From the NCBI GenBank assembly GCA_019022495.1, contig JAFEKR010000006.1, positions 3,224,001 to 3,288,000 on the forward strand: a DNA stretch of 64,000 nt. Reading direction: 5' to 3'. The notes beneath the pieces are model-generated. The model did not search any database, was not told where the DNA came from, and saw only the letters and a program-made list of their open reading frames with translations. Made by a program: the position numbers and the translations under genes. Each line of letters starts with the position of its first letter. Position 1 is the first letter of the stretch. Shown here in pieces: positions 47,499 to 57,519 of this stretch. The DNA is from Epichloe hybrida. Its lineage: Eukaryota > Ascomycota > Sordariomycetes > Hypocreales > Clavicipitaceae.

Positions 47499-49012
47499 AT
47501 GCCTGACATCGACCCCGCGGCCTTGAGCCGTCCGGCCGTGAGTCTTTCGACGCCGACTCTATCAAACAGAACATTGTCTATCACTGCTCCTGGTTCGGGG
47601 AAGCCCGTGAAGACGAGTCAGATTATTCCTGCTCGAATTGACCTCGAACCGTTGTATGCTGCGCTCAAGGGCGCCATTGGCGGAGAACAATGGCTTATAT
47701 ACAAGGATTCAACCGCGGAATTCTTGATTGGTACATCAGGACCAAGTCTTCAAACGCACCATTTGGGCATTGTTTCGGCTAACTTGTTGGGATAGGCCGT
47801 CTCAGCCAAGTGGAATACGCGGAACGGATAGACCCTATACTTGCTGATAATAACGGCGAGAAGGAACATCTCCACAACCAGCTTGTTGCCGCTATACTCG
47901 GAAATGTCACGAGAGAAATGCCCGACCAGGGCCTGGCTCCCTGGGTTAGCGCAAACGATAAGCCTGCCGCTGCCACTGGCAGCAAACCCGTTACGGGGGA
48001 TGCCACAGAACGGAAACTGAAAGGAGAGGTCATGCAACTGCCGCCGCGAGATCGCAGGCGCATAAAAGATCTTGTACAAAACGATGTAAGCCGGGGAATC
48101 TGCTTTCGCACCAATGTTCGTCTTTCTGACAATGTATCAGTACGACCCTCTCGAAGGCATGTCAAACTTTTTCGCAGACGCGCACCGCAAGTCATCAACT
48201 GCTGCCGATACGGTCCCAAATACAGCGACGGGCATCAACAATATGAGTCAGCTTCCATGCCCCCCCATCTTCGTTCTTATACGTGCAACTGACTCGCTGT
48301 AGATTTTGATTTGGAAATTCGGAAGCGGTTCGCCCAGCCGTTAGCAGTCGAGTTCGGCGAATTCCCAGATGTTGGTGTGATCACTGGCCGAATGCTACCA
48401 TTTTGCTACGAAGCTGGACTTCCCAGCGGCCACGTAGCAGATGCGCCACAGCTTACGACCGTCGCTACTGAAATATTCATCAAAGAAGTGTTGACGCAAA
48501 TTTTCAGCCGAACACGAAGCAACGGCCCTGGTGATTCAGGCATCGCAGGTTATGGCATTGGCACAACATGGGTACAGACACACAAATACAAAAAGCAGCT
48601 TCACTTGGAAGAAGAAGGGTCGACCCGAGGTGAAGTAACCAGAGATAAGTTCGGGCTGCTCCCCGTCGAAGCCAAAGCTGCTAGCGAACGGGGCCCATTG
48701 GGAATAGCTGACCTCAGAATCTCTCTCGAAATAGCGGACTCAGGCATGTCGCTGTTCCCTATATTGATGACACAGGTTGTCTACGGCTATCGTGAGGGCG
48801 AGTTGGAGAGCTGGAATGATTATACCTGGATCAACCAGAAGCGACCCGTTATTGAAGAGCTACCTGATGGAGGTTTTGATTCGAATGCACAGATGAATGG
48901 CTATGCAGATGTCATGGATACTGACGAAGACATTTTTTGGGAAGGGGCGGAGATTCAAGACATGGATGCGCTGGATTCCATTCTGGATTCGTGTATGGTG
49001 GTGGGATCCTAA
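47499..49012 (+). CDS. ada1: SAGA complex transcriptional coactivator Ada1/Hfi1
   Basis: Structural subunit of the SAGA histone acetyltransferase coactivator, carrying a histone-fold partner for Taf12. Exons 47499-47730, 47796-48085, 48141-48246 and 48303-49012 give 445 residues. The N-terminal part fits the SAGA-Tad1 family: [21 protein letters not shown], then [16 protein letters not shown] across intron 1, then [20 protein letters not shown]. The C-terminal exon has [20 protein letters not shown], the [20 protein letters not shown] segment and an acidic end ([16 protein letters not shown]). Three introns are needed. The third uses a weaker donor (GTCAGC at 48247) but has a good CTGAC branch and TGTAG acceptor. 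The summed coding length is exactly 446 codons, which supports the model. Confidence 0.87.
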
Positions 49013-50826
49013 AATTCGCCCGTCAACACACTAATTTCTCGAGCGTTGGAAGGGCATGAAGTTCTTGAGAAGCACCGGCCAATATCAGAATACGAAGCTT
49101 CGGGCTCGGAGCCCCTCGAGCTGCCCATTTGTATCATTGCGTCACGGCGAACAGCATTTTGTGGAAACCGGGTTGGTATAGTTGTCATTGGCATCAGCAT
49201 ATTCGTTGATACTGGCGCACAAGGCGCGAGCGAAGCCCTGCCGCAGTATCATTGTCCTTTACGGTCTTTCGGCGTACTGCTCAAATTCGGTCAGGTTTGG
49301 CTCGCATCCTTTTCTTTTTGTCGTTTGTCTACACAGAGGTGAAGGGAACCTCATCAGGCGTCGCTGGAGTATACTTCTTTTTTTTTTCTGGGCGAGGAGC
49401 ATGAGTCGGGTGATTAAAGACGGACGGGTGCAAGAGGCTAATTCGTGGATGAGTCTTGGACTTCTTTGTATTTGTACGGAACGATACCCACGAATCTCTT
49501 CGAATAGATTCAATTGATGCAGAGGGTGGCAGAGGGTGGCAGAGGGTGATCAACAGCGGTCAATTTACTCTTGGCTCTCTCAGGCAAATGTTTTGTTACC
49601 ACATACAGGAATGAATAGAAAAATAAGTCCCGATGGTAACACGAGGCTGATGCCGAGGGGTCATGAGGGGTCATGAGGGGTCATGAGGAGAGCTCCTTCT
49701 TGCACTTCCCCGGGAGCTAGCTCCTGCTCAATGTTGGCGCTCTGTCTCCTGCTTATTAGTGGAGACGCGGGACAAATGCAGACACCCAGCTGGTCTGTGC
49801 GCTCTTCTAGAAAGTCGTAGCCCTCGTGCCGCTAGAACGTCGTTCGTGCTGCGTGCTACGTGCTGCTTTGCTTGCTGCCTGCCTCATCGTCTGGCAATAC
49901 TGGCCGGATCCTGGTCGGGACTTCTTCTCTCTTATTACTACAAGTAGTCGTTTGGTGGCGGCAGTGTTGGACGATCCTCCACATCCTCTTGTCAACTTCT
50001 TTCTCGAATCGCCCCTCAGGAAGCTTGGGCTTGGAAGAGCTCGACCGAACCCCTCCTCAACGTCCAGCACGGCAACCCGCTTTGCGAACGCTTTGCGGGA
50101 GAGCTGTCCTCCTCCACAGGGCGTCCAGTTGCACGACCCCTCATCATCCATCCTCTCCTCCTCCATATTCCCCTACGGTTCACATCCACGCCCGTCCATT
50201 GCGTTTGACTGGGGTTTTTATCTCGTCATCTCAACATCTGCCAGGGTAAGCATTAGCGCTTCGTTTGATCTGCCAAGGTGAGCTATCTTTCCTCTCGTTC
50301 TCTTGCTCGTTGTTGCTTTGCCCCCATGCCACTGAGGGGTTTGGTGCACAGATTTGCGGCAAGCTGTTTGTTGCTCCTCATATGCCTGGCTCACTGGAAC
50401 TGAAGCCTTTGAATTGAGCGAGATGATGTGCGAAAAATAAAGCACATCAGTTGTACCGATGATCTGAGAGCACTCTCGTGGGTCATGGGTAATTGCTGTA
50501 CCTTTGACGCAATGCTGCGGTAGTTGGACATTGACTACATTTTTGTCTTCGTCTTGGACCTTTCAACCAGCTTGCTCTTTGCTAATATGATTTCGCAGAA
50601 AGGGATTCCCAAACGATTGAGATTGCGTACTCGAGCAGCAAGACAATAGCGTTAGTAAATCATTTTGTTTTTCTCCAATGCCAGCTGGAGGCTTCACAGC
50701 AAGGGGTTGTGGCTTGTTGCTAATGCTGCTTATGTAGACGACTGTCAAACTGCTTTAACGACCAAGTGATCATCGAAGACTAATTATCCCGCCATCACAA
50801 TTCACACCGAGAGCGAAACAAGCATC
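49013..50826. other. Intergenic region and probable long leader of the PKA regulatory gene
   Basis: About 1.8 kb without a supported gene. Holds two short tandem repeats: agagggtggc at about 49521-49548 and gaggggtcat at 49655-49688. A 151-codon plus-strand frame at 49826-50281 lacks family features and lies in what is probably leader or promoter DNA. Confidence 0.5.
49655..49688 (+). repeat. 10-bp tandem repeat (GAGGGGTCAT)
   Basis: Three perfect copies and a partial fourth. Confidence 0.9.
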
Positions 50827-52049
50827 ATGTCGGTTCCATTCTCGAGCCCATTTGGGGCCAATGCCAACCCCTTTGTCGATCGATCCCAGAATGTTATGCA
50901 CAGTCTGGCCGAAGAGGATGAGAATGGCAGCGGCACAGCTTCAAACGCCACTGGGATCGATTCCGGCACTGGCCTCAGCTTTCCTGGATCCTTCGGGGGC
51001 GATGCACATGCAGATGCGCCGCCTACACTTAGAGGCCCCCCAAACCCAGACAGCTATCCGGCCCAATATAACTTCTCCCGTCGTACGTCTGTTTCTGCCG
51101 AATCGCTGAAACCCAGCGCCGACAGCTACGACAATTGGTCACCACCATTTCATGAGAAGTCCGCTGAGCAAATAGAGCGTCTGAAGAAAGCTATCGAAGG
51201 CAACTTTCTATTCAGTCATCTTGATGATGAGCAGACAGCACAAATCTTGGGAGCTTTGGTCGAAAAGCCAATTCCCGCCAAGGATATCAAGGTCAGTGGT
51301 TGATGGCCTGAGACGCTCGCAACGTACTATAATAACACCTCAACCAGGTAATTAGTCAGGGCGACGCCGGTGATTTCTTTTATGTTGTCGAAAAAGGCTC
51401 ATTTGACGTTCATGTCAACCCCAGTGGAACCATACAGCCCGGGCTCGATGGCTTAGGTGAGAAGGTCGGAAACATTCAAGCCGGAGGTTCTTTTGGTGAA
51501 CTTGCCCTCATGTATAACGCCCCGCGCGCCGCAACCGTCATCTCGGCAGAAGCTGGCTGCACATTGTGGGCATTAGATCGCATAACGTTCCGCCGCATTC
51601 TCATGGAGAGCACCTTTGCCAGGAGACGCATGTACGAGACCTTTTTGGAGGAGGTCCCACTTCTCTCGTCATTAACGCCTTACGAGAGATCCAAGATTGC
51701 AGATGCACTTGAGACCCAAAAATATGCTCAAGGAGAAATCATCATCAAGGAGGGCGACCCCGGTGATTCCTTCTACTTGCTGGAAAGTGGCGAAGCCGAT
51801 GCATTCAAGGGCGACGAGAGCAACAAGGTTTTGCACTACAAGAAGGGTGACTACTTTGGTGAGTTGGCGTTGCTCAATGATCAACCTCGAGCCGCTAGTG
51901 TCATGGCTTCGTCGGACGTCAAGGTGGCTACTTTGGGTAAAAACGCCTTCCAGCGACTTCTGGGCCCTGTTGGAGGTATTTTGCGCCGCACCAGATATGA
52001 AGGCGTTGCTACTGGCGTGGAAGAAATGGATCCATTGCATCGGGAGTAG
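50827..52049 (+). CDS. pkaR: cAMP-dependent protein kinase regulatory subunit
   Basis: Inhibitory subunit of PKA that releases the catalytic subunit on binding cAMP. Exons 50827-51291 and 51348-52049 give 388 residues. The N-terminus (MSVPFSSPFGANANPFVD) is Gly/Ser/Pro-rich. The inhibitor segment is FSRRTSVSAES (about 83-93), an R-R-x-S-V site typical of type II subunits, which are phosphorylated there. Two cyclic-nucleotide-binding domains follow. Both phosphate-binding cassettes are intact: FGELALMYNAPRAATV (about 203-218) and FGELALLNDQPRAASV (about 326-341), each with the key Glu and Arg. The dimerisation/docking helices found at the start of many R subunits are not evident. No upstream exon was found, but the long upstream region leaves the possibility open. 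Confidence 0.95.
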
Positions 52050-52624
52050 TATCCATCACTTTCGATGTGAATGAATGCGATGTTTGGCGCTCGTTCATTG
52101 TGACTGGGGAATGTCACCGTTGCCAACCTATTCTGAGAGGCACGTACCTTTGAAAGAAAGACCCGTTTGGAAGATTCGGCGGATGGGCCGGGTGGATTTC
52201 TGCTATGCTGCTGCAACCAGTAACTTGTTGAGTTTGGCAGATGGATATGTGAGGCCTTTGAGTTTCGGACTGGCGTTCTTGCGTCGTTTATCATTATGAT
52301 GTTCTTTGTTTTATCGAAGAGGAAATAACGTCCCTACTACCCTCTTTTTTTTACCTTTGAAAAGGAAAAAAGAGAAAGAGACATGGCTACATGCACAGAT
52401 ACCTTGGTAGAAAGTAAGCTTATTTATTAAATTGGTCCCCTTGTGACTTGAAATTCCCTCGCCACCAGTGACAAGAAGATGGCCTATTTTGTCCATGCTG
52501 TATGTATATCCTTGGACCCGCGGCGGCCCCCGATCATGGCCTAACTCTCGCTTCAATCGCTTCAATCCCGAAAGGCATACATATATATCGCCCCCCCCCC
52601 CCCCTCCTTCTTCCTCATTCATGT
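52050..52624. other. Convergent 3' intergenic region
   Basis: 575 bp between the PKA regulatory gene and the SPF27 gene. Contains an uninterrupted run of 14 C (52591-52604). No supported gene. Confidence 0.55.
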
Positions 52625-53310
52625 TTAAGCACTCCGCGTCCTCAACTCTTGCCGTATTTCAGCTCTCAACTCCTCCACCGCAATCTCCGTCTCCAAAACC
52701 CTACCTACGCCCTTCCTCCACGTTTCTTCCAAGCCCTCCATCTCTCCCTTGACTTGCCCCAGTCGCCTGGCCCTCAGGTTGTTCACTTGGTCTATCCGTC
52801 TCTTGGTATCGGCGAGTTCCTTCTCAACGGATCGCAATTCGTTCTCGGAATAGTAATTGGAGAGCAGCCATGCGTTGGCACCATGCTTATCGAGGAGAGC
52901 CAGGTTCTCGATGCGCGCCTTCAGGTACGCGTTGGAGGTGTACGCCTTGGACAAGACGGACCGCAGCTGCAGGGTCGGCGTGGAGGGCTCCGAGGCGCCG
53001 GGCAGGTCCTGGGCCTCGTAGCGCTTCGTGTCGATGGGGGCGAGGGGCGCGGCCGATGCGATGCGGGCCATTTCCGTGTCCATGGCCGGGGAGAAGTTGG
53101 GGGGGGACAGCGGCGGGAGCTCTGGGGCCGGCGTGGTGGCGAGCTCGGTTTGGACGAGGGCGGCGGCGGCCTGGAGGTCTGTTTCTGAGGGGGAGGCATC
53201 GATGTCTGCGGAGGACAGGTGGTGTTAGGTGATTATGTTTGAGGGAGGGAAGGGTACTTTTTTTCATAATTACATGGGAGGGATTCGTGGTATGCGGGCG
53301 CGATAGCCAT
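52625..53310 (-). CDS. cwf7: Pre-mRNA-splicing factor SPF27 (BCAS2/Cwf7 family)
   Basis: Small coiled-coil subunit of the Prp19-associated (NTC) complex in the spliceosome. Exons on the minus strand, 53310-53274 (37 nt) and 53205-52625, give 205 residues. The short first exon encodes MAIAPAYHESLPY and joins in frame to IDASPSETDLQAAAALVQTE. The family segment follows: RYEAQDLPGASEP, LRSVLSKAYTSNAYLKARIENL, LLDKHGANAWLLSNYYSENE. It ends in a coiled coil (LRSVEKELADTKRRIDQVN and the helix after it), closing RQELRTRSA. The xSLPYID start and the NAWLxxNxxxE motif are typical of BCAS2 proteins. Confidence 0.88.
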
Positions 53311-54507
53311 GGTTGTTTTTATGGGCGCAGTGTTCGATGGGAAGGGTATCTATCTTGTGCGCAGAGTGGGAGAGAGGCTGAAATCGAGGGGTGGTGACGG
53401 AGATGGAGATGTGTTGTTGGCTCGTGAGGAAATATGGATTAGTAGACTTGGAGTATGTGTGTACACTGCGCGACAAAAAGGCCCCCTCGCTGAGATATGT
53501 AGGGCCAATCAATTGCGCTACTGCACAAGTAGTGGGGTCGAAGTTGACGATGACGACGTGGGTACCGAGGCGGGAGATTGCTCCGTACAACTTGATGGGA
53601 TGTCGACAACTCGCGATACTCTGCATGCCTGAATGATGCACTTGCGCAAGCGTGCCTCTCAACACCTGAGAAGAGCACCTGCACCCATATGGCTGCGCTC
53701 GACCCCAGCCCCCCGGCCGTTGCAGAAATTTCCCCAGAAACTTTAGACATGCCGCTACTACACGAACTAGCACCAACCACACAATTCGGCACTTGGTCAG
53801 CTCAACGTACCCGTCCGTACTTTGCCACTCAACACCTACCTTGCTACCAACCACTCTGACCAGAACTCTCATGAGGGTTTTTTTTCTCTGCTATGGTGGC
53901 GTGGAGCGGGGGTACTCGTGCCAAGATAGGTTGGCAAAGACAAGACCAGTACTCTCTACTGTACGTTTATCCTGAAAATTAGTAACGTGTAAAGATTGTT
54001 AACAAGTCCCCTCTTTTCCGTCTTTCCTATGACATACACAACTTAAAATGGAATGGGGAGATGCTGCAACGCGTCAGTTACCATTTTCCCACCCACCTGT
54101 AGTTCACATCACAGCAACTATACTTCTCGAGACACGACACGGTATCTTGAGCGTCAATCTGTTGATGTCTTCACGTATAGCTAATATCTTATGTGATGAT
54201 ACAATAATACATCCTCGCCACACGAGGATATGCCTCGAGCAGCGACCAGGTGTGTTAGCTGCAGAGGTCCCAAATGAGCAACAAGTGACTAAGGGGGCTT
54301 CCGTGTCATCAAAACTCCTTAACTCAAACTCCCATTTTCCATTTCAAGTTAATATATAGTACCATCCAGCAAAAGCGTCGTAAATTGTTTTCATTTCATT
54401 TCATTTCACGGCCATCAAACTGAGGCCTTGGTAAGACTGTTGGAACCCCCCCACCCTGTCATGCAGAGTGTCGGCTACAAGGGCCAGTGTGACGAGTGAT
54501 TGCTCAT
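53311..54507. other. Intergenic region, about 1.2 kb
   Basis: SPF27 upstream DNA and the 3' flank of the Stf2-like gene. A minus-strand frame of about 200 codons (53270-53872) reads through the SPF27 start region without family features and is not called. AT-rich toward 54000-54420. Confidence 0.5.
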
Positions 54508-55081
54508 CTATGCGGCGGAGCGACCGCTCTCTGACGAATCTGTCTTGGAGAGCTCGTCGTCGTCAAGAAGTCCATGGACGGACTCCTCGAAGACGGGTTC
54601 AGCATCAATTACTTCATATTTGGTTTTGAAGTCGTGGATGTGATGGGAAGCAGTGCTGCTGTTGGAACGGCGACGAGCGTTGCTGAATTTGAAGTCATGA
54701 TCCATGACATCGTCTGCCATAGTACCCCTATTCGGCGGTGTCAACCATTGTCATTCGGGACTGAGAACAGGCGAACGGCACATACCAGTTTCCTCTTCCA
54801 TTCCCATCCTTCTTGATCTTCTTCGGATCGACGTCGGCGTAGCCACTCTTTGCAAAGTAGCGGGGCAGATGCTCGGTGGGACCGGCAGTGCCCTCAGCAA
54901 TGCCCTTGTGGTCACGGTCGTTGGCCTTGTGGGAGCGGGTCACTGTGCAAGATGATTAGCTTCTCATCCAAAGTTACGAAAATGACCAATTCATGACAAG
55001 CCCAGAGCGTCACTACTAGCTCGTTGCGCGAGGCCGGATACGTTTGTGTGAAGTACATATAAAACGTTGGACCAACGTACT
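54508..55081 (-). CDS. Stf2-like small hydrophilic protein; start codon split by an intron
   Basis: Three exons on the minus strand: 55081 (the A of the start codon), 54942-54786 and 54727-54508, giving 125 residues. Spliced, it begins MTRSHKANDRDHKGIAEG and continues HLPRYFAKSGYADVDPKKIK, KDGNGRGNWGTMADDVMDHD, then a Ser/Arg and acidic tail (SNARRRSNSSTASHH, DDDELSKTDSSESGRSAA). The MTRxxK start, PxYFAxSGxxxxxxxxIKKxGxGxGNWG core and acidic tail match yeast Stf2-type proteins (ATP-synthase-stabilising factor and desiccation-tolerance hydrophilin; related to HABP4/SERBP1-type mRNA-binding proteins). Exon 2 has no in-frame ATG. The donor at AAGA|GTACGT and acceptor CACAG|TGACC join to make A|TG. 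Exon 1 also carries the untranslated leader, whose 5' end is not known. Confidence 0.8.
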
Positions 55082-57519
55082 CTTGGGAGGTCTGTAAGAC
55101 GGACTCGACAAAGGAGTTTAGATGAATTCAAGCAGCCGTAGTCTGCTTGCGTGAAATGGTATGATGGGAGTGGAAGACCGATCAATGCAAGACCGTGTAG
55201 GTGATGCCAGTTGTGACGATCAACGGACGAGATGATGAGGCAACTTGATGGGCGACACCAACGCTGATATATGGACGACAATTTAGTGGAATGGATGGGA
55301 AAAGACGAGAAAGAAGGAAATTGTTTGTGTGATGATGAAGAATGGAGACAGGATGATGAATTGAGATAAACGGTAGTAGACGGAAGAAGCAAGAATTCAT
55401 CTGAAGGAGAGAGGGAGAGGAGAAGAGCTGTACTATTATATCACAGAGTCACGCGAGTTGAAGTGGGGACCAATCAGTCGTGGGAGGGACCCAAGAGAGG
55501 CAGGCACTCAAAGGGACCGAGAGGGGTGGGACCTGGGAAATGCTCAGGCCAGATGATGGGTGACGGAGTGACGAGGTGATGGGGTGATGGAATGGGATGG
55601 CGGTTGGCGATTGACGGCTGACGGCTGGCGAATAACTGGCAGCCCCTGGCTCGCCATCTGTTGCAACAATTCACAATTCCGATTCACAATCCGCAATTCA
55701 CAGTTAATTGGGCAAGTTGGGCGTGGTGCGGTTGCTCCTGCCGCCAGATGTTCACCAGCTGCGAAGATGCGAAGATGCGAAGGTGCGAAGACTGCAATAA
55801 CAGGCCGGGGTGGTCGGCAAGGGATGTGCTGTGCTGCAACTGTGTGTTTCCTTCCTGCATTGCATTATCAAACGTGGATATGACATCGTCGTCGCTTGGA
55901 TCCTGAGCCATCCATCGCGTGACCATGATGCAAGAATCCACTAGAAATCCCACAGCTGGGGCTCGAGCTTGAGCTTGCTTGATGTGGTCAATCACGAACG
56001 CTTTGCCCCCCTCATCTCGTCGCCTCCTCGTCACACTCGCCATGGCTCCAGGCTGCTTCGCCATTGCCGTCACCCAATCCATGACTCGATTGTGCGAGTG
56101 AGCGTGAGATGCAGTTTTCTCCTTTTTCGATACGTTGACTCTGGGCGGTACATGCTGATCAAAGTGGATAGGACCCTTGGACGCCGGCCTGAATCAACCC
56201 GCCCCTGTTATGCCCTGTTATGCCCTGTTATGCCCTGTTATGCCCTGTTATGCAACAGTACATACGGAGTATTCCGTAGAGCAAAGCAAGCAAGCAAAGC
56301 AAGCAAAGCAAACATACAATCCAATGGATCACACTCGCTCGCCATTGATTGTCGAGGTAGCCGGTACCCGGCAAATCCATGAGGCGCAAGCTTCATTGTG
56401 GGGTATGGGGTACGCAAGCGTACATGAGTTTACATGTATGGAGACCGAGTGACGGACCCGTCCCGACTCGCCCAGTTTCACTTGCCGCTGTCTCTAATAG
56501 CTCTAGTTTCGGTATCATCTGGTGTTGCGGAGTCACTTCAATCCGACCCGCACCAAAAGCTCATGTGGATTGCACGGGCTTACATGTACTGTACATAATG
56601 TAGTTGTGCCTGGCTGGGCCCACGGTGCCAACAGATAATCGACCACATGATCTATATCAAGACCTAGGACTACGCATGTATGTATGTATGTACATAAGTA
56701 CGACGCTCCGAGGCTGGTGAGCACATTACGTCATAATGCATTACGATTTCTCCAAAACGTCTGCGATTGAGCAAGAAAAGGTTCCAACATCAATTGCGTC
56801 CCACATTTCGACTGCCTGCGATACCGGAACAGACTCCAGCAACTCGCCGAGGGAGCTTGATGCATTATCCATGCACATATGCTGATCTTTGTTTCGAAAC
56901 TAACGATGCTGGTAGATCAAGACTGAAATAAGCCAAGTTGTTCACATCTGTTCATTTGCATCATGTATACGTGAAACCACAGTTCCACCGGGGCGTAAAT
57001 ACGGTCATGATTGACCAACATCCGACGCTTCGTTTAGCATGGATGAATCTCCAAGTTCCATCCAAGAACAATAAATAGTCTGCAACGAGTTACCAAGCGG
57101 ATCATTTCCTGACCGAGACAGCCCAAGGTTTCTGCTGTAGAGAAGTCTACACGCCACTGAATGTGTGTGCCTCTTGGGCCTCCTTGCCACCGTCACCCGT
57201 GCTTGCAATGGTCCCGGGTCACATATTTATGAATATTTGCTATTTGATTCTCCCGTCACTCCCCAGTTCTGGCCCAGAGATGCTAATAATGGCAATATCA
57301 CAGTTGATCCCATGCATAGTTAGGTAAATTTGGAAGTACACAAGGTGGGGAAAATAAAAAAAACGCGCACATCAGTGAGAGGCGATTCCTCCCCTTTCGG
57401 TTGTTGCCCTCGAAAAACTTATGAAAGCCATCGCCATCGCCGTTGTCAAGAAAGCAAAACAATCTTGTGGCCCATTGGGACTCACACATATACTACTCGT
57501 CTACAAGGAACGCCCCCCG
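55082..57519. other. Intergenic region, about 2.4 kb
   Basis: Upstream of the Stf2-like gene and downstream of SPT6. Contains a 10-bp tandem repeat (56203-56253), an AAGC-rich run (about 56281-56310), a TACGGAGTA copy (56263-56271) and a (TATG)n-like run near 56677-56690. Open frames of 60-140 codons have no family features. Confidence 0.5.
56203..56253 (+). repeat. 10-bp tandem repeat (CCCTGTTATG), about five copies
   Basis: Five near-perfect consecutive copies in intergenic DNA, directly followed by a TACGGAGTA motif 10 bp further on. Confidence 0.93.

Noticed and set aside
49826..50281. 151-codon plus-strand frame considered as a gene or upstream PKA-R exon
   Set aside because: No dimerisation-helix pattern, Ser/Pro-rich random-like composition, and no in-frame splice route to the PKA-R start was seen.
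53270..53872. 200-codon minus-strand frame overlapping the SPF27 start
   Set aside because: It uses a different frame from the SPF27 first exon and has no recognisable features; the spliced SPF27 model explains the locus.
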